DNA of 58,928 nucleotides from contig JAHJRE010000139.1 of NCBI GenBank assembly GCA_018831055.1, positions 102,380 through 161,307 of the forward strand, written 5' to 3'. Source of the stretch: Bacteroidota bacterium (lineage in GTDB: Bacteria; Bacteroidota; Bacteroidia; Bacteroidales; B18-G4). The notes below the pieces were generated by a model. It worked only from the letters and a program-made list of their open reading frames with translations. It made no database searches and had not been told where the DNA came from. Positions 25,805 through 35,823 of the stretch are shown here, one piece after another (positions within the stretch are counted from its first letter, which is position 1; every line of letters begins with the position of its first letter). The translations under genes and the position numbers were made by a program.

Positions 25805-26305
25805 ATGAAGACAAAACTTACCTTGTTGATTATCCTGGTCCTTGCCATTGCAGCCGGTGGCTGTAAGAAAAAGAAGTCGGAAGACAACGACCCCAGGCCT
25901 TATGCCCTCTTTGCCATCGAAGGGAAAAAGGTGCAATACAACGATTATTCGAAGTTCAAACGCTTCTGCGTTATGTCGCATTTTTGCGGCGATTTCATGC
26001 TTAACAAGGATGATGCCGTTAATAACTATATTGGCATCGGCCTGCCCGATCATGTGAAAGCCGATACGGTTTACAAAACCGGCGATCATCATTTTTACCT
26101 GATGTATATTAGTCCGGATGGAAATTACTACAGGTCAGGCTCAGGCGGCCATGCCACAGTGAGCATCGATCTTTGGGAAGGCAACGGTGGCTGGGTCAAG
26201 GGAAGGTTCTCCGGGTCGCTGCATAATGAAAACGATCCGCTGAACGATTCAATCGTACTCCAGGATGGGTATTTTCAGGGCTTGATCTATTACGTCACAA
26301 AATAG
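25805..26305 (+). CDS. Lipoprotein of unknown function
   Basis: The 166-residue protein has a lipoprotein signal (LTLLIILVLAIAAGGC, acylated C20) and a lysine-rich linker (KKKKSEDND). The rest is a beta-rich domain (YALFAIEGKKVQYND, VSIDLWEGNGGWVKGRFSGSL, DSIVLQDGYFQGLIY) in the style of small Bacteroidota immunoglobulin/lipocalin-like surface lipoproteins. Two cysteines (C54 and C60 region, FCVMSHFCGDF) may form a disulfide. No known family is recognised. It is convergent with the NRPS gene, 14 bp away. Confidence 0.7.
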   Translation: MKTKLTLLIILVLAIAAGGCKKKKSEDNDPRPYALFAIEGKKVQYNDYSKFKRFCVMSHFCGDFMLNKDDAVNNYIGIGLPDHVKADTVYKTGDHHFYLMYISPDGNYYRSGSGGHATVSIDLWEGNGGWVKGRFSGSLHNENDPLNDSIVLQDGYFQGLIYYVTK

Positions 26306-26319
26306 ACGACTCCTCCCTG

Positions 26320-29300
26320 TCATGATCCCAGAATATCCAGGATGGTTCCTGCCGTGATCTTCATCAACTCCGGATCCCGTATGATGGAATGGTGATCCCC
26401 GGGGATATTGTGCACTTTTATATTCAGGTTACCAAACTGTTCCCAGCCCAGAAGAGGATCGGGATGCAGGCTCTTTTCCGAACGGATCAGATGGATGTTC
26501 ATCGGGTAATCCGGAGGCGTGTATTTTTTGTATGCAGCATTGAATCGCTCCAGGATGTAAAAATTCCTGTACTTCTCCGGCACTTTTTTACCCAGGATAA
26601 TGCTTATTCTTCTTATCCAACGGAATTTCATGCGCCGTAACTTACGGGTGAATGTCACTTTATGCTTTTGCGCATTCCACAAAAGCGGTGTCAGCGTGTC
26701 AATCAGGATGACGGATTTTACATTTTTACCCTTTTCTGCCAGCTTCCTGGATGTTTCAATCGCTACCAGCCCGCCAAAAGAATATCCTGCAACAACAAAT
26801 TCTTCCGCCTTAACCTCTTCTGTCAGTTCATCCGCGTAGGCAGATGCGATGGCCTCCACTGTCTTTAGCCGTATCCTTTCCCCGTCCGACCCCTGGGGGA
26901 TAAATGCCCAGTACGGCCTCTCCCGGCCCAGAAGCTTGGGCAGGTAGTTATTGGCGCTTTCTCCATAGATCATGACCAGCGGTGCCAACCTCCCCTGTGG
27001 CTGTATACGGGCAAGATGAAGATTGGATTTTCTTTCCTCATCAAGGCTTGCTTTGTCTTTTTCAGGAACCAACAACCTGCTGAACGACCGGATATCAGGG
27101 TGCGCATACAATTCGCGCAGGGGTATGGATAGTTCACCGTAAATATCCGATAACCTCGACAGGAATATTATGGCCGACAAGGAGTCGCCACCAAGATCGA
27201 AGAAGCTGTCGCTCACGCTGAAACCGCCGGTTTTTAATATTTCTTTCCAGATATTGTAAAGGTTCTCCTCCGTTTCATTGGCAGGAAGCAATATTTCTCT
27301 TGCACCGGTTTGCTTGTTTTCCGGTGCCGGCAACGCTTTTGGATCGATCTTCAGGCTGGTTGTCAGGGGAAAGGATTCCAACCGGATAAATGCCGATGGG
27401 ACCATGAAATCGGGAAGCCTGGTTTTAAGATATTCCCTGATCTCCTCCTCCGATAAACTGTAGCCTTCTTTTACGGTATAGTAAAATACCAGCCGGTCTT
27501 GCTCCCTGACAGGCATGGTATAGCTTTGTGCCAGTTTTTTCATCCCGGCAGCTACGGCATCTACCTCTCCGGGCTCTATCCTGAAACCCCGGATCTTAAT
27601 CTGGTTGTCGGTCCGGCCAATAAATTTCAGATTTCCTCCGGGATAAAAAGCAGCCAGGTCGCCGCTCCGGTAAACCCTGCTACCGGGAAGACCAAAGGGA
27701 TCGGGAATAAATTTCTCACCGGTAAGCTGCGGGTTGTTGAGGTAACCGCTTGCAATGCTTTTCCCGCCAATCCATAGTTCACCGGCAACCCCGGGCGGCA
27801 TCAGGTTGCCGTACGAATCAACGATATAGGTCTTTACGTTTCCAATAGGCCTTCCAATGGGCACGCTGTCGAAGGTCTTTACCTCTTCCCCCGCAAAATA
27901 TGCGGTAGCTACCACTGTCGTTTCTGTTGGCCCGTATGTGTTTACTACCTGTGGATGGGTTCCGGCATAAGCCATCCATTGCAGGAGGTTTTCTTTTTTG
28001 GCTGCTTCACCTCCCAGGATGATGAGGCGCATTGCCTTTTCAAACGATAACCCTTTGCGGATGATCTCACCGGAAATATTGTGCCAATAAGCTGTTGGCA
28101 GATCCAGGATGGTGATCCGGTGCTTTTTGCAGAATTCCGTAAATGATTCCGCACTGCTGATCATGTCTTCCGTCCTCAATACCAGGCAACCACCACTGCT
28201 GAGCGTCGGGAAGATCTCTTCGGCTGCCGCGTCAAAAGTTATCGAAGCAAATTGCAGCATCCTGTCGCCGGCTCCGAGCCTGTAATTGGCAATGGTTGCC
28301 AGGGTAAAGGATATGAGAGCACCGTGACTTACCACAACCCCTTTGGGCTTTCCGGTTGAGCCGGAGGTAAAGATCACATAGGCAGGGTTATCCTGCCTGA
28401 TCTCCGGCAGCCTGTCCTGAATATCCTCCTGTGAAAGATCCGGTATAAGCTCTTCCGCCACCAGGATATGTCTTATGCTTTCCGGTAGCTTTTCAAGATA
28501 TTTCCTGTTTGTTAATACTATTCTGAATCCTGTTTCTTCGCAGATGAGGTTTATCCTTTCGGCAGGATATTTTGTATCCAACGGCACATATGCCCCGCCT
28601 GCTTTCAGTATTCCCAGGATGGTGATGATCATTGCCGGTGAGCGGTCGATAAGCAGTCCTGCCAGGAAGGGCTGCGACAACCCGAGCGAAAGAAGATATT
28701 GCGCCAGCCTGCCGGATGCTTCGTCCAGCTCCCGGTAGGTGAGCATGGTGTCTTCGAATTGCAGGGCAATGGCATCAGGACTTTTCTCTGCCTTTTGACG
28801 GAACAGCTCAGGAAAGGTTAAGCCTGCAGGTACTTCCATATCCGTGTTGTTCCAGTCTTCCAGGATGAGCTTTTCAAGCGATACCGGTATAAGGGGTATG
28901 TCTCTCAGGATTTTTTCAGGATGCTTTTGCTGATGCAGATGAAATGCTTTAAAACATTCCTGGAATAGCTCCCGGCTTTCGGTGCTTACCTTTTCCGAAA
29001 TAAGCTGTAGAATGACTTTGCCTTTTTCGTAACGGATCCGGCAGTTATCCTGCCAGCTTGTCCGCTGTAAGCGTGGGTGCCGGTAATAAATGTCTTTTGC
29101 AAAGCTGAACGATTCCTTGTTCCTGCGGATCATTCCGCTGATTACCCCGATGTTTTCGGAACAGCTGATGTGGGGATCGGTCTTAATATTCAATGGAACT
29201 AACGGAGAATAAAGAATATCCATCCATTTCCGGTTCGATCCGGGGCTTGCGGCGTCCATGACAAGGGTCAGGGAAGGGTTTCCCGAAAGTCTTGCCAGGA

Positions 29301-32300
29301 AAACGGATACAAGCGCAATGGATGCCTCCTCACTATTGTCTTTTCCTGTCTCCAGGATGATCTCATCAAGAGATCCATCTTCCAGCGGGAATTGAAACCT
29401 CTCTGCCCGCGCCAGTTGCCTTATCCAGTATGGTTCTTTCCGGGCTGACTCACGATAGGTTGCGGTAAGCAAAACACTATCGGGCTTGGGGATTTCAGGC
29501 ATCCTCCCGGCAGGTCTAACCCCGGCCGGCCTGCAAAAATCTTCCATTACCAAGGGCTCCCCGTCGATGGTTCTGATCTTTTCAATGATAATATCCCTGG
29601 TTTGTGTGCCTATGGTTATCTCACCGTGATCGCAACCGGTAATCATTCCGGGATATTTGCCCCTGGCATGCTCCGATATCCTGAGTTTTTCAATGATAAA
29701 CAAATTGTTCTCTTTCCAAAGCTTGGGCGTTCCCAGGTCGTTGTCGAATTTCCCGCGGAACGTCAGGGAGCGGTAAAGGGCATCGATCTGCTCTGCCGTT
29801 TGGTTCCAGGATATAACACAGGCATTGTCAGGCCGTTCGTATTTGCCGTGGTAAGTTCTCAGAGAGAGGTCCTGCCTCTGCGGAACAAGTGTTCCTTCCG
29901 TAAGGCCGTTGATCAGCTCTTCGAAGCTGCTGACGGCCAGTTCAAAGCTTCTCAGGTCAAGCGAGGAGGCAACATCCCGGTCATTTACAGGAAATGATTT
30001 TTGTATCAGTATGTCCCCTGCATCTATTTCGCTGATCACATAATGCCAGGTGATCCCGTGAAATGCTTCCCCGTTCCGGATGGCGTAATGGGATGCAAAC
30101 AACCCTGCATTTAACGGCAGTAACGAATTGTGATAGTTGATGCATCCTTTTTCCGGTACCTGTATCAGCTCCCCGGGGATAATATAAGAGTTGTTTATGC
30201 TGAAAAGATAATCGAATTGTTTGTCTTTCAGGATGTTGGTAATATCTTTGCGGGGGGATAGGATAGCGGTGTTATGCATCCTGGCCCAAACCACCGTATC
30301 GGGATCGGAAGAAATGATACCGTTGATCTTCCATCCTTGCCGGAGCAGGGTGGCGGCACACAGGTTAAGGGTGTTGCCGTCGCCCATCAGATAACAGGTA
30401 TTTACAGATAGACTTTCTATGCCTGACTCTAGCTCCTTAATCGCGGACAGGGGATTGATCAGAACTGCTCCCAACAGCCTGTTGAACCCTTCGGACAGAT
30501 CTTTGATTTCTGTTTCCTGGAACAGGGAAGTGTCATACTCCATCCAACATTCCAATCCTTCCTTAACCTTTTCTATGTTCAGCGTAAGATCGAACTTGGA
30601 ACTACGGTTTCCCATTTCTTTTTGCAAAACCTTCAATCCTGAAAACTCCATTTCAGGATTGTACCAGTTCTGCATGATAAACAGGGCCTGGAAAACCGGG
30701 TGTACGTTGTTTTCTGTTCTGATGCCCAGGTCTTTTACCAGTTGTCCGAAAGGATAGGCGGTATTTGAATACGCTCCCATACCTGCTTTATGGACTTCCT
30801 GTAAAAATTCTTCGAAACCCATACCCGGTTTGATTTCACCCACAAGCGAGATCATGTTGGTAAAATAACCGATCAGATCCTCGGTCTCTGAGGGTTTCCG
30901 GTTTGCATAGGGCGTTCCGACAAGGATGCGATCTTCGTTGAGGTATTTATGCAGGAGAATAAAGTAAACACTCAGCAGGGTAATGAAAGGACTGGTTTGA
31001 TAACGGGCAGCCAGTTTGGAAACCTGACCGGATACTTCTTCCGGGATGATCCACCAATATCTTTTTCCTGAACCGGGACCTTCCCTGCGGGATTTATTCC
31101 TGAAAAGTCCTGCCGGGTCCGGTCTGGGTGTAAGGACACGCTCCCAGTATTCTTTTTCCGGCCCCATATGTCCCGAACGATATTCATTCCATTGCCACTC
31201 TGCATAATCCACGTTTTGTATCCTGAGTTGACCGGACAGGGCTTGTGTGCCATCAGCGACCGAACTGTAAATTTCCTTCAAAGCTCTGAAAAGCACTCCC
31301 ATCGACCATCCGTCGAAAATGATATGATGTATGGAAAAATTAAGGTAATACAGTTCTTCTTCCATTCTGACCAGGTGGAACCTATATAGAGGGCAAAGTT
31401 CCAGGTCAAATATGTGATGAGCCAGCTCATCCAGGATCTTTTGGGTTTTGGCATGATTCAAAGGATCATGATGCAGATCGCTGAACGGTAAATCCAGCGG
31501 GCTGTCTTCGTGGATGACCTGAACGGGTAATCCGTCCTGTACCGGGAATGATGTCCTCAGGTCCTCAAAGCGCCTGATAATGATTTGGATTGATTTCCTG
31601 AGAATTTCACGATTCAGGGTACCTTCAATCTTTATTTGCAGGACGATATTGTGCGATATCCTGCCTTCGTCCATCTGGTGGAGGAACCAGAGTTCCTGCT
31701 GGGTCACCGACAGGGGGTAGGAGGGAAGGTTGCGCGGTATGGCCGGGATCACCTGCCGTTCATGAGCAGACTTGCTGTTCAGGATTGTGGCTGTTTCTTT
31801 TATGCTTGAATGCTCGTAAAATTCCTGCACGTTCAGGGATATTCCAAATGTTTCGGATATCCTGGAAATGATCATGGCTGCCTGGATGGAGTCCCCGCCA
31901 AGCGTGGCAAAGCCGGCATCTGTGCTGATAGTATTCATATCCAGGACGGAAGCCCAGATGTTCTGTAGTTTCTGTTCGGCTTCATTGGAGGGTGGCACAT
32001 GATGGCTGTCCGGCAGATTCTCAAATGTCATTTCCTTCAATGCCTTTCTGTCTGTCTTGCCCGCGCTGGTCCTGGGAAATTTTTCCAACTGACGGTAGTA
32101 TGCCGGAACCATATATCCTGGAAGATAATGGCTGATAAAGCTTCTCAATTCTGATGCCGGCAATGCTTTGTTATCCCGTGTGGTGTAGAATAATCTGAGT
32201 TTTTTCACATGGCCGTCATCAAAATCGATGACGGCATTATCGGTGATCAGTGGGTGTTTTTCAACAACAGCTTCAATGTCACCCAATTCCACCCTGTATC

Positions 32301-33531
32301 CGCGTATCTTCACCTGGAAATCGTTACGTCCGGCAAACTCAATGTTCCCGTCTTCCAGATAGCGGCCTGTGTCGCCTGTCAGGTAAATACGTGCCGATGG
32401 ATCTGCACGGAAAGGATCCTGGATAAATTTCCTGTCTGTCAGCTCCGGGTCGTGCAGGTACCCACGGGCAAGGCCGGGTCCGCCGATGACGATCTGCCCG
32501 CTCTCCCCGGGGCCGGCTTTATGGAAATTTTCGTCTGCCAGGGTTACCTCATAGCCGGGAACAGCCTTTCCAATGGGTGTCCTGCGATCCGGCTCCGTTG
32601 CGTGTTCAAATTTGTAAAAAGTGGCGCAAATAGTAGTTTCTGTGGGTCCGTAGCCGTTGATCACTATCAGATCTTCCGATTTATCCCTGATTCTTTGCAG
32701 GATGCTTTGACGAATGGGTTCAACACCCACCAGCAAGCGGCGGAGCGGGAACAGCTCTTCCCGCTTTTCCATGGCATTAACCAGTTCCGAAAGGATGGAG
32801 GGAGGAAAATAGGCGCATTGGATACGGTTCCTGAAAAGGTAATCAGCAAAATCCTGAACGTTGATCAGGTCTTCTGTCTGTAAAAGATGCAGGCTTCCGC
32901 CGAAAGGTATTGATATGAAGAATTCCCATACAGAAACATCGAAGGTAAAGGGAGTCACAGACAAGCAGACCTCCGCGTCTCCGGGGGGAGCAACCGTGTT
33001 GAAACCCTCCAGAAGGGTCATCAGCGCCCGGTGTTCGATCATAACACCCTTGGGAATGCCCGTAGAACCTGATGTGTAAATGACATATGCCAGATCATCC
33101 GGCATGACATTAACCCTTGTGGCTGGATCATCTGCTTGCTGCGCCGTTAAACTGATATCCCCGAAAGTAAGAACTTTAAAAGATCCTTCTGGCAACGAAT
33201 TTCTGTGTTTTTCTGAGGTAAGGATAGTTCCTGTGCCGGAGTTGGCAATGATCAGGTTCCTTCTTTCGGGGGGATAAGCAGGATCTATGGGCAGATAGGC
33301 TCCTCCGGCCCTTAAGATGCCAAAGATGCCGGTGATCATCTCCGGGGACCTGTCGATAAAAAGACCAACAATACTGTCTTTACCAACCCCTTCCTGCCTG
33401 AGCCGCCGGGCTATTTTCGCCGATTCAGCCTCAAGCTCACCGAATGTTATTTCCTGTCCGTAAAAATGTAAAGCAATCCGATCAGGATGCTGTTTAGCCT
33501 GATTTTCAAAAAGCTCTACGATGGTTTTCAT
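26320..33531 (-). CDS. Dimodular NRPS with internal formyltransferase domain: A-PCP-C-F-(half C)-A-PCP-TE
   Basis: This is a 2403-residue non-ribosomal peptide synthetase. Order by residue: adenylation 1 (20-500; YTSGSTGIPKG 152-162, GYGPTETT), carrier 1 (510-580, phosphopantetheine Ser548 in GGDSI), condensation (603-1030, HHIIFDG 735-741), formyltransferase (1043-1335). A C-domain-like C-terminal half without HHxxxDG (about 1351-1560) follows. Then come adenylation 2 (1570-2075; FTSGSTGKPKG), carrier 2 (Ser2117) and thioesterase (2185-2400; GYSFG with Ser2251, His2380/2381). The formyltransferase keeps N1132, H1134 and D1170 with the same spacing as Fmt N108/H110/D146, so it is probably active. 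It should make a released dipeptide or modified dimer. No MbtH, PPTase or tailoring gene except the upstream spermidine-synthase-like gene is adjacent. Confidence 0.9.
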   Translation of the reverse strand: MKTIVELFENQAKQHPDRIALHFYGQEITFGELEAESAKIARRLRQEGVGKDSIVGLFIDRSPEMITGIFGILRAGGAYLPIDPAYPPERRNLIIANSGTGTILTSEKHRNSLPEGSFKVLTFGDISLTAQQADDPATRVNVMPDDLAYVIYTSGSTGIPKGVMIEHRALMTLLEGFNTVAPPGDAEVCLSVTPFTFDVSVWEFFISIPFGGSLHLLQTEDLINVQDFADYLFRNRIQCAYFPPSILSELVNAMEKREELFPLRRLLVGVEPIRQSILQRIRDKSEDLIVINGYGPTETTICATFYKFEHATEPDRRTPIGKAVPGYEVTLADENFHKAGPGESGQIVIGGPGLARGYLHDPELTDRKFIQDPFRADPSARIYLTGDTGRYLEDGNIEFAGRNDFQVKIRGYRVELGDIEAVVEKHPLITDNAVIDFDDGHVKKLRLFYTTRDNKALPASELRSFISHYLPGYMVPAYYRQLEKFPRTSAGKTDRKALKEMTFENLPDSHHVPPSNEAEQKLQNIWASVLDMNTISTDAGFATLGGDSIQAAMIISRISETFGISLNVQEFYEHSSIKETATILNSKSAHERQVIPAIPRNLPSYPLSVTQQELWFLHQMDEGRISHNIVLQIKIEGTLNREILRKSIQIIIRRFEDLRTSFPVQDGLPVQVIHEDSPLDLPFSDLHHDPLNHAKTQKILDELAHHIFDLELCPLYRFHLVRMEEELYYLNFSIHHIIFDGWSMGVLFRALKEIYSSVADGTQALSGQLRIQNVDYAEWQWNEYRSGHMGPEKEYWERVLTPRPDPAGLFRNKSRREGPGSGKRYWWIIPEEVSGQVSKLAARYQTSPFITLLSVYFILLHKYLNEDRILVGTPYANRKPSETEDLIGYFTNMISLVGEIKPGMGFEEFLQEVHKAGMGAYSNTAYPFGQLVKDLGIRTENNVHPVFQALFIMQNWYNPEMEFSGLKVLQKEMGNRSSKFDLTLNIEKVKEGLECWMEYDTSLFQETEIKDLSEGFNRLLGAVLINPLSAIKELESGIESLSVNTCYLMGDGNTLNLCAATLLRQGWKINGIISSDPDTVVWARMHNTAILSPRKDITNILKDKQFDYLFSINNSYIIPGELIQVPEKGCINYHNSLLPLNAGLFASHYAIRNGEAFHGITWHYVISEIDAGDILIQKSFPVNDRDVASSLDLRSFELAVSSFEELINGLTEGTLVPQRQDLSLRTYHGKYERPDNACVISWNQTAEQIDALYRSLTFRGKFDNDLGTPKLWKENNLFIIEKLRISEHARGKYPGMITGCDHGEITIGTQTRDIIIEKIRTIDGEPLVMEDFCRPAGVRPAGRMPEIPKPDSVLLTATYRESARKEPYWIRQLARAERFQFPLEDGSLDEIILETGKDNSEEASIALVSVFLARLSGNPSLTLVMDAASPGSNRKWMDILYSPLVPLNIKTDPHISCSENIGVISGMIRRNKESFSFAKDIYYRHPRLQRTSWQDNCRIRYEKGKVILQLISEKVSTESRELFQECFKAFHLHQQKHPEKILRDIPLIPVSLEKLILEDWNNTDMEVPAGLTFPELFRQKAEKSPDAIALQFEDTMLTYRELDEASGRLAQYLLSLGLSQPFLAGLLIDRSPAMIITILGILKAGGAYVPLDTKYPAERINLICEETGFRIVLTNRKYLEKLPESIRHILVAEELIPDLSQEDIQDRLPEIRQDNPAYVIFTSGSTGKPKGVVVSHGALISFTLATIANYRLGAGDRMLQFASITFDAAAEEIFPTLSSGGCLVLRTEDMISSAESFTEFCKKHRITILDLPTAYWHNISGEIIRKGLSFEKAMRLIILGGEAAKKENLLQWMAYAGTHPQVVNTYGPTETTVVATAYFAGEEVKTFDSVPIGRPIGNVKTYIVDSYGNLMPPGVAGELWIGGKSIASGYLNNPQLTGEKFIPDPFGLPGSRVYRSGDLAAFYPGGNLKFIGRTDNQIKIRGFRIEPGEVDAVAAGMKKLAQSYTMPVREQDRLVFYYTVKEGYSLSEEEIREYLKTRLPDFMVPSAFIRLESFPLTTSLKIDPKALPAPENKQTGAREILLPANETEENLYNIWKEILKTGGFSVSDSFFDLGGDSLSAIIFLSRLSDIYGELSIPLRELYAHPDIRSFSRLLVPEKDKASLDEERKSNLHLARIQPQGRLAPLVMIYGESANNYLPKLLGRERPYWAFIPQGSDGERIRLKTVEAIASAYADELTEEVKAEEFVVAGYSFGGLVAIETSRKLAEKGKNVKSVILIDTLTPLLWNAQKHKVTFTRKLRRMKFRWIRRISIILGKKVPEKYRNFYILERFNAAYKKYTPPDYPMNIHLIRSEKSLHPDPLLGWEQFGNLNIKVHNIPGDHHSIIRDPELMKITAGTILDILGS

Positions 33532-33567
33532 ACATGCTGGTATTCTTCCTGGTTACTTCTGATATAG

Positions 33568-35823
33568 TTATTTATTAAGCAGGCTTTCCCTGATTTTCAA
33601 TCCAAGATAATATTCTCCAACCGGTTTCCATTCCCTGTTTATTGGATAACCAACGGTAATGGATTTAATATAGTCCTGATCGCCCAGGTAACATCCTTCA
33701 TATTCTGCCCTGCCGCTTTTTTCTTCCTCGGTGAAACGGCTCATAAGTATATTCTTCATTTCTTCATTCAACTCGAACGGGCTGTTTGAGGCCAGGCAGA
33801 AAAAGTCGTATTGCCTTACGTATTTAAAGGCTGTAGCTATGGTTTTAGGCATTACCCGGAACTCATCCATCCACGCCATAAAGATACCATCAGGAGTAAG
33901 ATGATCGCTGATCTCCCTGAAAAAATAATCGGAGTAAAGGTTATTGCTGTATGCAGTCCTTGTTCTTAAAGGATCGATCAGGATCAGGTCAAAGGTCTCA
34001 TTGGAATTTAACAGGTAACGCCTGCCATCATCCACAACAAGTTCCAGCCTGGGATCCGCGAACATCTCCCTGAAAAACTCCATTTTATTCAGATTCTTTA
34101 TCAGAGCATGATTGATCTCTATGGATGTTACTTTTTTCAGATTTGGCATTTCCAGGACTATCTCCGTGATGGTACCGTTGCCGAAACCAATTACCAGGAC
34201 ATTTTCCACCTTTTTTGAATAGAAAATTGCCTCCCCGGCTTCAAAATGGTAGCTATACAATGGCCTCCAGCCATGTTGTATCCCGTTGATGTAATTTACC
34301 ATGCTATCTCCTTTGACAAACGTAATCACTACGCCGTCAATTCCTTCCTCCAGGTAGGTTTCATAATTGTTTTCAAGCTGTACATGAATGGTTTTGTAAA
34401 GTTGCCCGGGACCAGGCATGAAAAGAATACCGGAAACGATAAGCACTGCTACAACGGCTACACGCACAACCGTGCGCAATTGCTTTTGTCTGTATCGGTT
34501 TATGAACAAACCAAAAAGGATACCGACGATAATAAATGCCAGGATGGTTGTTTCACTGCTGAATGCTGGCAGGATAACGAAACCGGTCAGAATACCACCC
34601 AAAACATTTCCCACAATGTTGAAAAAATATACTCGTCCGATAGTAGACCCTTCTCTGTCAGGTCTTTCCAGTGCCAGGGAGGATATTAACGGAAAGCTTG
34701 CTCCCATAAGTAGAGTAGGTATCAGCACGAATATCCCTGCCCAGAAGAAAATATCAAAAAGCTTGTATAATCCCAGGAAGAATGCTCTCAATGATTCTGT
34801 CGAAGGCAGATTGGGATCCGGATGATAGAGGTTCGTAAACGATAATCTTGTAAGTATTTCAAAACCGGTATATCTTGTCAGATAATAATACCCCAGGAAA
34901 GCTGCCAGCACAAAGGCTCCTATGAGGAATTGTATGAGGAAGAAGACATTTCTGCGGTCAATGGTCCTTTTCCGGATAAACCGGTTCATAAAATAGCTTC
35001 CCAGTGCAATACCGAACAAATATACTGCCAGCACGGAAGAGAAAACATAAGGAGATGCTTTTACAAAAATCCCAACAACCCTGAACCAAATGATCTCATA
35101 TCCAATCGCAAGGAAGCCTGTCACAAAAACAAGGGAATACACCAGGTAACGGTTGAGGGGCTTGTATTCCGATTCCTTTTGCTCCTGCAATACGGGCTTT
35201 GCGGCTGCCGGTGCTGATTTCCTGTTTATGACAAAAATTAATCCGGCCAGAATTAGGTTTATAATTACAGCAATATACACTCCGGTATCAAGTCCAAACA
35301 ATGAGATGATCACATAACTCGTTATCAACGCACCAAATGCTGCCCCCAGGGTATTGATGAAATAAAGGAAACTTACACTGTTGAGGAAGTTCTGTATATA
35401 GGAATTGAAAATCTTTGTGAGGAGAGGCAAGGTAATTCCCATCAAAAGGGTAGGAATGCTCAGAAATAGAAAAACATAAACCGAAACCAGCGGATAACTG
35501 CTTCCTGCTGTATAAATACCCAGTAATTTCAGAAAGGGAAGGCTGATGATACCAAAAACGCCTATCAGAAGTTCTATGAAAAAATAAAGAAGTATTTTCT
35601 TTCGAACTCTTTCGGCGAGATATCCGCCAATCAATGCCCCGATACCCAATCCAAACATATATATGCTGACAATCAGCGTCATGGATATGGCGCCCAATCC
35701 ATAATGCATGGTTAAAACCCTTTGCCATACGACCTGGTAGATCAGACTGGAGAATCCTGAAAAGAAAAATATCCACGCCAGAAGTACCGTAGTCCGGGTG
35801 AAGAAGTCAGATTTTGGTTTCAT
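33568..35823 (-). CDS. Membrane-embedded spermidine-synthase-like (fused MFS-type/aminopropyltransferase) protein
   Basis: The 751-residue protein has about 12-14 transmembrane helices (residues 12-470) with MFS-like glycine-rich segments (YMFGLGIGALIGGYLAERV, TLLMGITLPLLTKIF). A C-terminal Rossmann domain follows (about 500-740) with VLVIGFGNGTITEIVLE (motif I), SIEINHALI and LELVVDDGRRYLL...DLILIDPLR, typical of spermidine synthases. Fused forms of this kind are widespread but mostly uncharacterised; the aminopropyltransferase activity is uncertain. It is on the same strand as the NRPS with a 36-bp gap and no terminator, so co-transcription is likely. It might supply, transfer or export a polyamine-like group for the NRPS product; this is inference. 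Confidence 0.85.
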   Translation of the reverse strand: MKPKSDFFTRTTVLLAWIFFFSGFSSLIYQVVWQRVLTMHYGLGAISMTLIVSIYMFGLGIGALIGGYLAERVRKKILLYFFIELLIGVFGIISLPFLKLLGIYTAGSSYPLVSVYVFLFLSIPTLLMGITLPLLTKIFNSYIQNFLNSVSFLYFINTLGAAFGALITSYVIISLFGLDTGVYIAVIINLILAGLIFVINRKSAPAAAKPVLQEQKESEYKPLNRYLVYSLVFVTGFLAIGYEIIWFRVVGIFVKASPYVFSSVLAVYLFGIALGSYFMNRFIRKRTIDRRNVFFLIQFLIGAFVLAAFLGYYYLTRYTGFEILTRLSFTNLYHPDPNLPSTESLRAFFLGLYKLFDIFFWAGIFVLIPTLLMGASFPLISSLALERPDREGSTIGRVYFFNIVGNVLGGILTGFVILPAFSSETTILAFIIVGILFGLFINRYRQKQLRTVVRVAVVAVLIVSGILFMPGPGQLYKTIHVQLENNYETYLEEGIDGVVITFVKGDSMVNYINGIQHGWRPLYSYHFEAGEAIFYSKKVENVLVIGFGNGTITEIVLEMPNLKKVTSIEINHALIKNLNKMEFFREMFADPRLELVVDDGRRYLLNSNETFDLILIDPLRTRTAYSNNLYSDYFFREISDHLTPDGIFMAWMDEFRVMPKTIATAFKYVRQYDFFCLASNSPFELNEEMKNILMSRFTEEEKSGRAEYEGCYLGDQDYIKSITVGYPINREWKPVGEYYLGLKIRESLLNK

